64,000 bases of DNA, taken from positions 1 to 64,000 of the forward strand of contig NZ_AWGD01000028.1 in the NCBI RefSeq assembly GCF_000495795.1, read 5' to 3'. Below are positions 9,351 to 18,654 of the stretch, piece after piece. Made by a program: the position numbers and the translations under genes. Source of the DNA: Asticcacaulis sp. AC460 (GTDB lineage: Bacteria > Pseudomonadota > Alphaproteobacteria > Caulobacterales > Caulobacteraceae). The notes under the pieces are model-generated. The model saw only the letters and a list, made by a program, of their open reading frames with translations. It was not told the DNA's origin and did not search any database. The stretch's first letter is position 1, and each line of letters starts with the position of its first letter.

Positions 9351-9541
9351 ATTAAGCTTTTCTTCGTAAAAATGTGACTATAAAGAAGAGGCAAATAATA
9401 AATATCGCGCCCCTCGTATAATCAAAGTATCCAATACTCACTTTTACCAGTCAATAGAAAAGCGATCAACTTCGTGTATATCGCATGATCTGCTTATGTG
9501 ATGCCCATAAGGGGCCGCGTTAAACTATGGCTAACGGATCG

Positions 9542-9557
9542 TTAATCACATTTTAAC
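9542..9557 (+). promoter_or_regulatory. CtrA full binding site
   Basis: TTAA-TCACATT-TTAAC is an exact match to the CtrA consensus TTAA-N7-TTAAC of the Caulobacterales. It lies about 160 bases upstream of the chosen start of the wall hydrolase gene at 9715. CtrA sites usually overlap the -35 of regulated promoters, which would imply a long leader or a promoter just downstream. Confidence 0.65.
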
Positions 9558-9714
9558 ACATTTGCGCCACATTTGGCCCCTAGAAGTCCGCCCTGGCCGA
9601 GGCGACTTCGCAAAGAGTACCGGCCTATCTGACGCTGGCATAGAACGTGAAAGCTACGTTTTGCCGGCTGACTTCCGGGGGGCAGACAGCCCTCGCCACA
9701 GAGGACAGATAGCT

Positions 9715-10920
9715 TTGAGTTCAACATCCCAGACTTCGCACAAAGTGGGCATAGCGCGCTATCGCAGACGCGCACTCATGGCGGCGAGTTCAATCGGGTT
9801 GCTTATCGGCGCGTCCATCGGCTCGGCCTATCTCGGCGGCGCCCTGGTCCACGATTCCACCGCCCGTCACACGGCAGCCCGCATCCTGCAACTGGCGTCC
9901 ATCAGCAAGGACGGCAAGATCGACGAGACGGAACTCCACCGCCTCGAAGCGGCGTCGGACGCCGCTCCGGTCAGCCGGACCGCGATGAACATCGCCATGC
10001 GCTTTACCGACTATGCCGGTACCGACGCTCCCAATTCCCTGCTGGCCCAGAACCTGACGGCCCTGCGGACCTCTTCCGACCAGCGCTATCAGGGCGCCGA
10101 GGTGGTCCGCGCCAGCGTCGAGATTCCGGCAGCGCCCCAGGTGGCCGCCGTGGTCACGCGCGCCGCCGCCGCTTTCGGTTTCAAGGGCAGCACCCAGAAC
10201 GACCTCGATTGCCTGACCCAGGGCGTCTATTACGAAGCCCGCGGCGAAGGCGTCGATGGCATGCGCGCCGTCGCCCAGGTTATCCTGAACCGCGTCCGCC
10301 ATCCGGCCTATCCCAAGACCGTCTGTAATGTCGTCTATCAGGGCGCCCACCTGCGCACTTCGTGCCAGTTCAGCTTCACCTGCAATGGTGCGCTGGGCCG
10401 TCCGGTCGAAAAGTGGGCTTGGCGCCGCGCCCATGACGTCGCTCAGGCGGCTCTGGGCGGCTATGTCATGCCCGTTGTCGGCACGGCGACCAGCTTCCAC
10501 ACCACCGGCGTCAATCCGCGCTGGTCGGGCACCATGGAGCGGGTTACCCAGGTCGGCACCCACGTCTTCTATCAGTTCCGCGGCCGCGGTTCGCGCATGG
10601 GCGGCGATGGCGTCGTTCAGCCGTCGAATTCGGTGCCGCAGATCGTCCAGGCCGGCGCTACGGACCCGACGCTGCCAAGCGACGCCCTGAACCAGGCCCA
10701 GACGGTTGCGCAACCGGCCGACGCCCTGGCGCCCAATGTCAGCATGGCGCCGACCACCAAGTCGCCGACCGGCGAAGCCCGTGCTGCCCTGATCGCCGCC
10801 GTCGCCAAGGCGTCGCCGGAAGCGCCGCGCGCGATTTCGGTGAAATCGACGATCAGTGGCAAGTCGGCTCAGGACATCACCGCCGAAGTGGCGATGAAAT
10901 CCGGCGGCGTGTCGCAGTAA
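9715..10920 (+). CDS. SleB-like cell wall hydrolase, membrane-anchored
   Basis: A 401-residue protein with one transmembrane segment (about residues 21-45) and a cell wall hydrolase (Hydrolase_2/SleB) domain at about 160-280, recognised by CLTQGVYYEARGEG and AVAQVILNRVRHPAYP. The Glu of YYEARGE is the expected catalytic residue for muramidase-type cleavage of peptidoglycan. The C-terminal 100 residues are Ala/Pro-rich. I chose the TTG at 9715 because GAGGACA lies about eight bases upstream; an ATG at 9778 has no ribosome site and would start at the membrane helix. CtrA boxes upstream suggest cell-cycle control of wall remodelling. Confidence 0.85.
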   Translation: MSSTSQTSHKVGIARYRRRALMAASSIGLLIGASIGSAYLGGALVHDSTARHTAARILQLASISKDGKIDETELHRLEAASDAAPVSRTAMNIAMRFTDYAGTDAPNSLLAQNLTALRTSSDQRYQGAEVVRASVEIPAAPQVAAVVTRAAAAFGFKGSTQNDLDCLTQGVYYEARGEGVDGMRAVAQVILNRVRHPAYPKTVCNVVYQGAHLRTSCQFSFTCNGALGRPVEKWAWRRAHDVAQAALGGYVMPVVGTATSFHTTGVNPRWSGTMERVTQVGTHVFYQFRGRGSRMGGDGVVQPSNSVPQIVQAGATDPTLPSDALNQAQTVAQPADALAPNVSMAPTTKSPTGEARAALIAAVAKASPEAPRAISVKSTISGKSAQDITAEVAMKSGGVSQ

Positions 10921-11002
10921 CTTTTTTCGGCTCAAACGCCGCATGGCTCGCGCAAACGTGCGCGGCGGGCAGTCGCCCGCTGGAAAAGGACCTCCATAGA
11001 AG

Positions 11003-11038
11003 AAAGGCCCCGCAGGAAACTGCGGGGCCTTTCTTTTT
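11003..11038. terminator. Bidirectional intrinsic terminator
   Basis: A 12-bp perfect stem (AAAGGCCCCGCA / TGCGGGGCCTTT) with a six-base loop and a T-rich 3' side lies between the convergent wall hydrolase and TonB receptor genes. The stop codon of the receptor sits in the T run. Confidence 0.9.
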
Positions 11039-13808
11039 AGTACTTGTAGGTGATCTGCAGGTAGCCGTTGCGGCCGAGGCCGTCGTACCAGCTGCTGTTG
11101 TAGTAGGGATAGCTGGTCCAGCCGGAGTCGTATGGCGGCTTGGTGTCGAACAGGTTGCTCAGGGCCAGCGACACCTTCACATTGTCACGGACATCGTACT
11201 GCACCGAGCCGTTCCAGGTGGTGTAGGCGCCGACCCAGCCGTTTTCGTCATAGTTCGGCAGGCGGGCGGTATGGTTGCCGTCGATGTTAAAGCGCCACTT
11301 GCCCTTGGCCAGGTTGATGCTGACCGAAGCTTTGTCGCGCGGAATGTAATAGCTGGAATCGTTGGCCAGCTTGTCGAGCTCCGGATCGCCGACGTAGCGG
11401 GTATAGCCGTGGTCGAGGACGTGGGTGTAGCTGGCCGAGAAACCCAGGGCGCCGACCGGCGTCGTGAAGCGGCTGTGCAGGGACAGGTCGACGCCCGAGG
11501 TGCTCTCTTTCGACACGTTGATCGGGCTGACGAAGACTTGGGTGATGTCGCCGTCGCCATCGCGGGTGACGCGGGCGATGGCGTCCTGGCAGGTCGGGGT
11601 GTTGGCGTCCTGCAGGCCGGCGCGGCATTCGCCTTCGGTGCGGGTCAGGTTGTTGACCAGCAGATCCTCGACCTGGCCGTTCATGTCGATCTTGAAGTAG
11701 TCGACGCTGATGTCGAAGGCACGCGACGGCGCCCAGACGACACCGGCATTGAAGGATTCGCTGGTTTCCGGTTCCAGGTTGATATTGCCGCCGGTGCGCA
11801 CGCGGATGCGCGGACCGCGGCCGCAGTCGTCGGGATAGTCGCCGTCCTGGATACATTCGTAATAGTCAGTGGCGCGGCCTTCCTCGAAGCCGGTACCACG
11901 ATAGACATAGTTCAGGTCCGGTGCGCGGAAGCCGGTGCCGGCCGCGGCGCGGAACAGCAGGGTCTTGATCGGACGGAACTCCAGGCCGAGATTGTAGGTC
12001 GTCTCACCGACCGTGTGGCCGGCATAGTCGAAAGTGTCGTAACGCGCCGCCAGGCTGGATTGCAAGGTTGAAAGCAGTGGCACGCTGAATTCGACCGCCG
12101 CCGCAGAATGGGTGCGATGGCCCTTGGCGGTGAAGTCGACCCAGCTGAAATAGTAGGGCTGGGTGGCCTTGGGGTCGGTGCCCTGATTGTAGTCCTGGCG
12201 CCCGGCCTCGACCAGGAAGTTGAAGCCGACCGGACCGGCCGGCATTTCGAACAGCTCCTGGGTGCCGACGGTAACCGAGGCTTCGAACACCGAACTGCGC
12301 GGCTTGTAGACGCTGTTTTCGGCGATCGAGGCGTACTGCGCTGGGGTCAGCGGGGTGTAGAAGCGTGTCGGATCGGCGCTGAAAACCGGCAGGCCGTAAC
12401 CGTCGTCCTCGCCGAGATATTCATCGTCGGTATCCCAGCCCAGCTGCGGCCCCAGGAAGAAGGCGTTGGCCTTCTCGACATTGATGAAGGGAAAGGTGAC
12501 CTCTGCATTATAAACGCTGGCGCTGAGCGCGGCTTCGTAATGCCACTTGTCGTCGGCGCCGAAGCTGCCGCGCACGCCCGGGGTGATGGTATAGGTGGTC
12601 GCCTCGACGTGGCGCATCGCTTTGTCCAATCCACCCATCTCTTCCGGCGTGAAGATGCGGTACCAATTGTCGGTGCCTTCGTAGCTGGGGTGGACGTTGT
12701 AGAAGTCGCCGACATCGTTGCCGTCTTCGTCCTGATAGCCCCAGGAAGTCGGGCGCTTCAGCAGCTTCAGGTCGCTCTTGCCGAGCTGCAGGTCCAGGAA
12801 CAGATGGGTGCGGTCGGACAGGTCGTAGCTGAAAGAACCCACCAGGTTGACCATGGTGCGTTCCGACTGGACGGTGCGATAACCGACGGCGGTTTGCGAA
12901 CCGCAATAGGCGCCCTGGATCTCGTCGCCGTCGCCGTAATAGGGATCGATCTGAAGGCTGGTCGTACCTTCATTGGTGCTGGCCGACAGGGCGCAATCCG
13001 CCGTGGTCGCGTCGATGGCGTAGACGTCATAATCGACGCGCTGCCAGTTGGTGACGCCCATCTGGTAGTCGGGATCGGGGGCGTCGGCCGTCGAATCCTG
13101 GCGCTCGCGCTGATAGCCGTAGATCGGGTCCTGCTTCATGATCTCGCCGCCGACCACGCCGTGAAGACGGCCGAAGTCCAGGCCTGTCGAGAAGTTCAGG
13201 CGGTGCGACTGGCCCCCCCCCTGCTCGGTCCAGCCGTAGCGGTAATCGATCGTGGTCTCGTCGGCGCGGTCCTTCAGCTTGAAGTTCACCACGCCGGCCA
13301 GGGCGTCGGAACCGTAGATGGCCGAGGCCGAGCCAGACAGGACTTCGATGCGGTCGACCATGCCCAGCGGGATGTTGGAGATGTCGGTGAAGTTGCTGTC
13401 GCCGTTGAACGGCATAGGATAGTCGGCGACGCGACGGCCGTTGACCATGACCAGGGTATGGTTGGGGCCCAGGCCGCGCAGGTCGACCTGTTGCGCGCCC
13501 GGCGAATAGTCGGCGGCATTGCCCGACTGCATCGATTGGGTCTCGCCGCTGTTCTGGGTCAGGGTTTTCAGCACGTCCGGCACGGAACCGTAGCCACCGG
13601 CGCGGATCTGATCCTGTGTGATCACGGTCACCGGGGCCGGGCCTTCCTTCTGCGTCCGGGGAATACGCGAACCCAGCACGGTCACCACACCGCCCTCTTC
13701 CGGCGGCGTTGCATCCTGGGCCAGGGCGGCCGCGCCCGAGAGGCCGATCAGGCTGCACCCGGCCAGAAGCGCGGGCTTCAACATCTTATGCAGAAAGGTT
13801 TTTTTCAT
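11037..13808 (-). CDS. TonB-dependent outer membrane receptor
   Basis: A 923-residue receptor: signal peptide (residues 1-30, ending ALAQ), plug domain (about 45-180, with QVDLRGLGPNHTLVMVNGRR and IEVLSGSASAIYGSDALAGVVNFKLK) and a 22-strand barrel ending in the aromatic YLQITYKY. It imports a large substrate across the outer membrane using TonB energy. An N-terminal signalling extension is absent. Substrate cannot be told from sequence. CAGGAG precedes the ATG. A perfect palindrome lies about 86-97 bases upstream. The cyanophycinase-like gene is divergent, so cyanophycin-type or peptide uptake is only a guess. Confidence 0.93.
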   Translation of the reverse strand: MKKTFLHKMLKPALLAGCSLIGLSGAAALAQDATPPEEGGVVTVLGSRIPRTQKEGPAPVTVITQDQIRAGGYGSVPDVLKTLTQNSGETQSMQSGNAADYSPGAQQVDLRGLGPNHTLVMVNGRRVADYPMPFNGDSNFTDISNIPLGMVDRIEVLSGSASAIYGSDALAGVVNFKLKDRADETTIDYRYGWTEQGGGQSHRLNFSTGLDFGRLHGVVGGEIMKQDPIYGYQRERQDSTADAPDPDYQMGVTNWQRVDYDVYAIDATTADCALSASTNEGTTSLQIDPYYGDGDEIQGAYCGSQTAVGYRTVQSERTMVNLVGSFSYDLSDRTHLFLDLQLGKSDLKLLKRPTSWGYQDEDGNDVGDFYNVHPSYEGTDNWYRIFTPEEMGGLDKAMRHVEATTYTITPGVRGSFGADDKWHYEAALSASVYNAEVTFPFINVEKANAFFLGPQLGWDTDDEYLGEDDGYGLPVFSADPTRFYTPLTPAQYASIAENSVYKPRSSVFEASVTVGTQELFEMPAGPVGFNFLVEAGRQDYNQGTDPKATQPYYFSWVDFTAKGHRTHSAAAVEFSVPLLSTLQSSLAARYDTFDYAGHTVGETTYNLGLEFRPIKTLLFRAAAGTGFRAPDLNYVYRGTGFEEGRATDYYECIQDGDYPDDCGRGPRIRVRTGGNINLEPETSESFNAGVVWAPSRAFDISVDYFKIDMNGQVEDLLVNNLTRTEGECRAGLQDANTPTCQDAIARVTRDGDGDITQVFVSPINVSKESTSGVDLSLHSRFTTPVGALGFSASYTHVLDHGYTRYVGDPELDKLANDSSYYIPRDKASVSINLAKGKWRFNIDGNHTARLPNYDENGWVGAYTTWNGSVQYDVRDNVKVSLALSNLFDTKPPYDSGWTSYPYYNSSWYDGLGRNGYLQITYKY

Positions 13809-13893
13809 CTACTCACTCCTGAGAAACGGGTGATGGCCGCCGCCTTCCCCGATGGAACGGACGGCCTGAGGTGGGAATCGAAGCATCTTCATT

Positions 13894-13905
13894 TTTACCG
13901 GTAAA
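13894..13905. promoter_or_regulatory. Palindrome TTTACCGGTAAA, candidate operator
   Basis: A perfect 12-bp palindrome in the 202-bp divergent region between the TonB receptor and the cyanophycinase-like gene. A one-mismatch form (TTTACCGATAAA) occurs at 17946 upstream of the first tandem secreted paralogue, which makes a shared regulator conceivable. Confidence 0.4.
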
Positions 13906-14010
13906 CTTGCCGCCCTCGCCGCGAAGGGGAAATCAAATTCTTGCCATCTCGCAAAATTGCGATCACAGTGACACAAATATGCCACCCCATGTTACCGTCC
14001 GGATATCGCC

Positions 14011-15012
14011 ATGCGCCCGCTCCTCCTCGCCATCGCCCTGTGTCTCACCCTGGTGCAGCCGGCGGCGGCACAATGGAACGAGGGCCCGGGATACAAGACC
14101 TTCGTCATCGGCGATGAAGCGGCACCGACGCCGGCCCCGGTGACGGGCGGCCTGCTGATGAGCGGTGGTGGCGACTGGGCCTACGACGCCTTCCGCTGGT
14201 TCACCGCCAAGGCCGGTCACGGCCATTTGGTGGTGCTGCGCGCTTCGGGTACCACGGAGAGCCAGGACGAGTTCTATAATGTGGTCGGCGGCCTGGCTTC
14301 GGTGCGCACCTTCCTGTTCCTCGACCGCCAGGCGGCATACGATCCGCGACTGCTGGAAGCGGTGCGCAAGGCCGACGCCATCTTCCTGGCCGGCGGTGAC
14401 CAGGCCAACTATGTCCGCATGTGGAAGGGTACGCCGCTGAATGAGGCCATCGACGCCCATGTCGCGGCCAACAAACCGCTGGGCGGGACTTCGGCCGGCC
14501 TGGCGGTGCAGGGGGCATGGCTTTACGGCGCCATGGACGGCGGCAGCGTCACCTCGCCCGAAGCCCTGGCAGATCCACTGGGGCCCGCGGTTACCATCGA
14601 AGGCGACTTCTTTCATTTCCCGCTGCTGACCCATGTCGTCACCGACAGCCATTTCGACGAACGCAGCCGCCAGGGCCGGCTGATCGCCTTCCTGGTCAAG
14701 GCGGAAAACATGCGTGGCGACGGCGACGGCAAGCCGCTGGTGGGCTTGGGCGTTGATGAAGAGGCCGCCATGACGGTCGAGGCCGATGGTACGGTCAAGA
14801 TTCACAGCAACAAGAACGGCCATGTCTGGCTGTTCCAGGGCGGCGAGGTCCAGCCCCTGACGACCGGCAAGCCGCTAACTGTCACCGGCATCACGGCGAC
14901 CGGCATCGGCACCGGGAGCAGTTTTAATGTCAGGACGCTCGAGGTCAGGGATCCGTCGTTTGCGCGCACCTATAATGTCAAGGACGGCATCCTGGAAGAC
15001 GCCCAGCCCTGA
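14011..15012 (+). CDS. Cyanophycinase-like serine peptidase (family S51)
   Basis: A 333-residue protein with a cleavable signal peptide (ending PAAAQ) and a peptidase S51 domain. The nucleophile elbow GGTSAGLAV places the catalytic Ser near residue 161; the preceding IFLAGGDQANYV and the later GLGVDEEAAM are also typical. Secreted cyanophycinases cleave beta-Asp-Arg dipeptides from cyanophycin; other S51 members cleave N-terminal Asp or ester bonds, so the exact substrate is open. The C-terminal 90 residues form a small beta-rich extension. The gene is divergent from a TonB receptor. Confidence 0.88.
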   Translation: MRPLLLAIALCLTLVQPAAAQWNEGPGYKTFVIGDEAAPTPAPVTGGLLMSGGGDWAYDAFRWFTAKAGHGHLVVLRASGTTESQDEFYNVVGGLASVRTFLFLDRQAAYDPRLLEAVRKADAIFLAGGDQANYVRMWKGTPLNEAIDAHVAANKPLGGTSAGLAVQGAWLYGAMDGGSVTSPEALADPLGPAVTIEGDFFHFPLLTHVVTDSHFDERSRQGRLIAFLVKAENMRGDGDGKPLVGLGVDEEAAMTVEADGTVKIHSNKNGHVWLFQGGEVQPLTTGKPLTVTGITATGIGTGSSFNVRTLEVRDPSFARTYNVKDGILEDAQP

Positions 15013-15014
15013 TC

Positions 15015-15779
15015 TTACGACACCCGCGCCGTCGGCATGACCCAGATATTACCGGTGCCGCGGAACTTGTAGACCAGGCCTTCGCCCGAGCGCAGAGCGT
15101 TGCGTAATCCCGTGACCAGTGGCCCGATGGCGACGTCCAGCGAGGCCGAGAACATCAGCACGAAATCGCCGTCGACCACGGCTTCGCCGTTTTTCAGTTC
15201 GATGACATCGATCTCTTCGACCGGAACCGGGCTTTCGACGACGAAGGCGCCGCGGCCGGACAGTTTCGGTTGCAGGAAGCCGTTACCCGACAGGATGCCG
15301 GCGACTGAGGCGTGGCGATGGGTCGACAGGCTGATGCCGCCGGTGCAGGCATAGAAGGCCCGGTCGTCCAGCAGCAGGTCGTCACCGGCGTCCATATTGC
15401 CCAGGATGAAATATTTGCGGCTGGGCTCGGCCCACAGGGTGCCGGTGCCGCTGAACTTGGTGGCGAAGGCCGACTCGCCGGTGCCGGCGGAGGCCACGGC
15501 GCGCGACAGAAAGCCCTTGCCCGGTTCGTGGCGCTGGATCTCCGACTGGATGCGGCCGTGGTGGTATTGCAGCGCGCCCGGCTCCAGAAGCAGGGAACCG
15601 CCCGACAGCTCTACCCCGATCTGGTGGATGAGGGTGGCTTCCGAAATGACATGGGTCAGCGGCGCGCCGTTGGCAGCGCCGCCGGCCGGAATGACCCGCG
15701 CCACCTGGCGCTTTTCGACGAACCGGTAAGCGGTGATTTTCACACCGTCGGCGGATACGGTCTCAATGGGATGTCGCAC
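15015..15779 (-). CDS. AIM24 family protein
   Basis: A 254-residue AIM24 (former DUF124) protein, a beta-rich trimer-forming family whose molecular role in bacteria is unknown. The repeated Gly-rich beta pattern (SGTGTLWAEPSRKYFIL, SGNGFLQPKLSGRGAFVVES, FRGTGNIWVMPTA) is diagnostic. I chose the GTG at 15779, with GGAG about nine bases upstream; a TTG further upstream would add 22 Pro-rich residues without a ribosome site. No signal peptide. It is convergent with the cyanophycinase-like gene, two bases apart. Confidence 0.85.
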   Translation of the reverse strand: MRHPIETVSADGVKITAYRFVEKRQVARVIPAGGAANGAPLTHVISEATLIHQIGVELSGGSLLLEPGALQYHHGRIQSEIQRHEPGKGFLSRAVASAGTGESAFATKFSGTGTLWAEPSRKYFILGNMDAGDDLLLDDRAFYACTGGISLSTHRHASVAGILSGNGFLQPKLSGRGAFVVESPVPVEEIDVIELKNGEAVVDGDFVLMFSASLDVAIGPLVTGLRNALRSGEGLVYKFRGTGNIWVMPTARVS

Positions 15780-16020
15780 GGGTGGGGCTCCGTCGGGGTT
15801 CGGATTGTCGGGAGGCAGCTGTAACAACAAAAGCGGCCGAGGCAAAGCGTCTGCGGCCCGGCCCCGCCATTTGTAACAATCCCTTGGGTCGTTAGGATTT
15901 CAACAACCTTAATGTGAAAGGTTGTCCCCAAAGCCTGTCTTAACCATGACTCGCGGCTGCGCGTCAGGTTGGCCGGTTTCCAACAACAAAAGCCATTTAT
16001 CCTTAAAGTCAGGGGCCAAA

Positions 16021-17742
16021 ATGACGAAACAAGGTACAAAACAAGCCGGCGGATTCCAGATTTCGAACTGGCCGTTTACGGTAAAATTCATGGCGCCGGC
16101 CGCGGTCGCCACTGCGATCCTCGCCGTGCTCACCGGCGGCGCCGTCTACATCATGAACGGCCAGGGCAAGACCATCGACGACATCAACGCCAAGGCCCTG
16201 CCGCAGGTCGTTGAATTCGGCGAGATCAAATCGAGCATCAAGGAAGCCAACGGCCAGTTGTTCAACGCCCTGGTCAAGAAGGCCACCGACCCGACGGCCA
16301 ACGCATCCGCCCAGGTCGCCGAAGTCGTCGCAGACCTCGGCAAGGTCGAAGCTCAGGTCAAGACCGATGCCGAAAAGGCGTCCAGCCCGGAACAGAAGAA
16401 GCTGTTGGGCGATCTCGGCAAGGAGATCAAGACCTACAAGGAAGCCGTCGAGTTCGCTGGCCAGGTTATGGACGTCGACTTCGCGTCGGTCGGACCGCTG
16501 ATGTCGCAATTCGACGATGGCTACGCCAAGATGTCCCAGATCACCGACCAGGTCATCGAGGCCAACGTCGCCGAGGCCAAGGCCTCTGCCGCCGACGCGA
16601 AGAAGGCCCAGGCCTCCGGCGTCACCATGCTGGCCATCTTCGCCGCCATCATGGCCGCCCTGTCCATGGGGATCGCGTTCATCTTCTCGCGCGTTACCGT
16701 CACCGGCATCAACCGCATCGCCAAGACGACCGAGGAACTGGCCACCGGTAATCTTAATGTCGACATCTCCGCCCTGGCCCGCCGCGACGAATTGAAGAGC
16801 GTCGTCGACAGCCTGAACGTCTTCAAGGCCAACGCCGAAGAAAAGGCCCGCCTGTCGGCCATGGAAGCTGCGACCGCCAAAACCCGCGAAGAGCGTTCGC
16901 GTCAGATGTCGGAACTGGCGGAACGTTTCCGTCACGAAGCCCAGGACATGCTGGACGCCCTGTCGTCCGCCGCTTCCGACCTGGACGCCAACGGCCGCAC
17001 CCTGCTGACCATCGCCCAGGAAAACGAGCGCCGCTCGCAATCGGCTGTGTCGTCGATCCGCAACTCGGCTGATAACGTTCAGAACGTCGCCTCGGCCACC
17101 ACGGAACTGTCGGCTTCGATCGGCGTCATCGGCGACCAGGCCGTGCGATCGGTGGAAATCGCGGCCGAGGCCGTGTCGGAAGCCGACCGCACCAACGACT
17201 CGATGGCCGAGCTGTCGCGCGCGGCCGACCAGATCGGCGAAGTCGTCGACCTGATCAACGCCATCGCCCAACAGACCAACCTCCTGGCCCTGAACGCCAC
17301 CATCGAATCCGCCCGCGCCGGTGAAGCCGGCAAGGGCTTCGCGGTCGTGGCCTCGGAAGTCAAGTCGCTGGCCCAGCAGACCGCCAAGGCAACCGACGAA
17401 ATCCGCGATCGCATCAAAGACATCCAGTCGGCGGCCCAGAACGGCGTCAACGCCATCCGTGGCATCGGCGAGACCATCAAGCACATGAACGAGATCGCTT
17501 CGTCGATCGCCGACTCGGTGCACCAGCAGGGCGACGCCACCAACGAAATCGCCCGCAACGTCAACGAAGCTTCGGACGGCACCACCATGGCGTCCAGCTC
17601 GGTGGCCCAGCTGTCGGCCTCTGCTGCCGACACCGAAAAGGCGTCGACCGAGATGCTCGGCGCCGCCAACCAACTGACCAAGCGCACGGAAGCCATGAGC
17701 GAGAACATCCGCCGCTTCCTGGGCGAACTGACCGCCGCCTAA
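16021..17742 (+). CDS. Methyl-accepting chemotaxis protein
   Basis: A 573-residue transmembrane chemoreceptor. TM1 is at about residues 19-41, a periplasmic four-helix ligand domain at 42-200, TM2 at 201-225, HAMP at about 226-280 and the cytoplasmic signalling coiled coil to the end. The hairpin tip, QQTNLLALNATIESARAGEAG near residue 415, is intact, so coupling to CheA/CheW is expected. There is no C-terminal NWETF-type pentapeptide. The start has GGGG six bases upstream. A strong terminator follows. No chemotaxis genes are adjacent, so it is an orphan receptor. Confidence 0.95.
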   Translation: MTKQGTKQAGGFQISNWPFTVKFMAPAAVATAILAVLTGGAVYIMNGQGKTIDDINAKALPQVVEFGEIKSSIKEANGQLFNALVKKATDPTANASAQVAEVVADLGKVEAQVKTDAEKASSPEQKKLLGDLGKEIKTYKEAVEFAGQVMDVDFASVGPLMSQFDDGYAKMSQITDQVIEANVAEAKASAADAKKAQASGVTMLAIFAAIMAALSMGIAFIFSRVTVTGINRIAKTTEELATGNLNVDISALARRDELKSVVDSLNVFKANAEEKARLSAMEAATAKTREERSRQMSELAERFRHEAQDMLDALSSAASDLDANGRTLLTIAQENERRSQSAVSSIRNSADNVQNVASATTELSASIGVIGDQAVRSVEIAAEAVSEADRTNDSMAELSRAADQIGEVVDLINAIAQQTNLLALNATIESARAGEAGKGFAVVASEVKSLAQQTAKATDEIRDRIKDIQSAAQNGVNAIRGIGETIKHMNEIASSIADSVHQQGDATNEIARNVNEASDGTTMASSSVAQLSASAADTEKASTEMLGAANQLTKRTEAMSENIRRFLGELTAA

Positions 17743-17790
17743 AAAGTACTGTACCCGTCCCGCACGGCCCTGCGAGGCGACGGACACATC

Positions 17791-17826
17791 AACGGAGACG
17801 CCCTGACCGGCGTCTCCGTTTTTTTA
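17791..17826 (+). terminator. Intrinsic terminator
   Basis: A 12-bp perfect stem (AACGGAGACGCC / GGCGTCTCCGTT), six-base loop and a T run lie 49 bases after the chemoreceptor stop. Confidence 0.92.
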
Positions 17827-17940
17827 TGCTCGGCAGGCGAGTACCGCACGTCCGGTAAACGCCACGGATATTTTCGCGTTTTCCCTTATGCACAAGGCCC
17901 CGAAATCCATTGCACCGCACAATCGATTCACATGAAATTA

Positions 17941-17959
17941 AATATTTTACCGATAAAAT
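17941..17959 (+). promoter_or_regulatory. Shared upstream motif of tandem paralogues, copy 1
   Basis: AATATTTTACCGA (17941-17953) occurs 85 bases before the first paralogue start and is identical to 18581-18593 before the second. Here it is part of a near-palindrome ATTTTACCGATAAAAT. Flanking sequence is not conserved, which argues for a functional site rather than plain duplication. Confidence 0.5.
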
Positions 17960-18038
17960 TATAATTGCAACCGGAGGGTACAGCCTCAGGTCACTCCATA
18001 CGCGCCTCCCCAGCGTCTCTTAGTGAAAGATTTGCAAA

Positions 18039-18437
18039 ATGCAGAAGATTGCCCCCTCCTTTCGTTCCTTCCGTGCTCCGATCATCGCCGGCGCCGCCCT
18101 GCTCTCCGCTTGCGTAGCCGGCCAAGCCCTGGCCGAATGCGAGGAAGCCGAGGAAGCCATGGCCGGCAAGGCCGTTGCCGCAGCTACCGCCGCCAAGGTT
18201 ACCCCGGCGGTCGCCATTACCGGCAAGCAGATGCTTGACATCTCCGAATGCAATATCGGCGGTGGCGGCATCGTCGTCTTGTTCAAATACAATTTCCTCG
18301 GCGCCGATGGCCTGTACTGGGTACAGGGCAGTGCCAAGGTCAGGGCCGGCACGGTCAGCGACCTCAAGGTCATGACCATGAGCCCCAACCTGTCGGCGGC
18401 CACTGCGGCCAAGGGCGTCAAGCTGGCGTCGAACTAA
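18039..18437 (+). CDS. Small secreted protein, tandem paralogue 1
   Basis: A 132-residue secreted protein of unknown family. A long signal peptide ends near GQALAE. The mature protein, about 100 residues, has two conserved Cys (AECEEAEE and ISECNIG), likely a disulfide, then VLFKYNFLGADGLYWV and a C-terminal GVKLASN. It aligns over its full mature length with the next gene (18655-19029), sharing GKQM-x-x-IS-x-C, YNFL-x-ADGLYWV, MSPN/ASPN and GVKLASN. The two are separately terminated. No clear ribosome site precedes the ATG. Function unknown. Confidence 0.8.
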   Translation: MQKIAPSFRSFRAPIIAGAALLSACVAGQALAECEEAEEAMAGKAVAAATAAKVTPAVAITGKQMLDISECNIGGGGIVVLFKYNFLGADGLYWVQGSAKVRAGTVSDLKVMTMSPNLSAATAAKGVKLASN

Positions 18438-18446
18438 CGAACCTGA

Positions 18447-18481
18447 AAAGCGGAAGATCGAAGAAATCTTCCGCTTTTTTT
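18447..18481 (+). terminator. Intrinsic terminator
   Basis: Stem AAAAGCGGAAGAT / ATCTTCCGCTTTT followed by further T, ten bases after the first paralogue stop. Confidence 0.9.
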
Positions 18482-18580
18482 GCAACTGCGAAATTGGCGG
18501 CGTCCGCGTTAAGATTTGGAGCCTTGTTTTTACAGCTCTGCGCCCGTTGCCATTAAATTTGCTTAATTCCTAGTAAATAC

Positions 18581-18593
18581 AATATTTTACCGA
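18581..18593 (+). promoter_or_regulatory. Shared upstream motif of tandem paralogues, copy 2
   Basis: AATATTTTACCGA, identical to 17941-17953, lies 61 bases before the ATG of the second paralogue. The palindromic right half seen in copy 1 is degenerate here. Confidence 0.5.
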
Positions 18594-18654
18594 ATATTTT
18601 CCAATTTCCCTTATACCTGATGTCACCCTGAAGAAACTCAAGGAGACAAATCAG

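Noticed and set aside
6915-9560. SOS control of uvrB
   Set aside because: No GAAC-N7-GAAC or GTTC-N7-GTTC was found in the upstream region, so no operator is annotated despite uvrB often being SOS-regulated.
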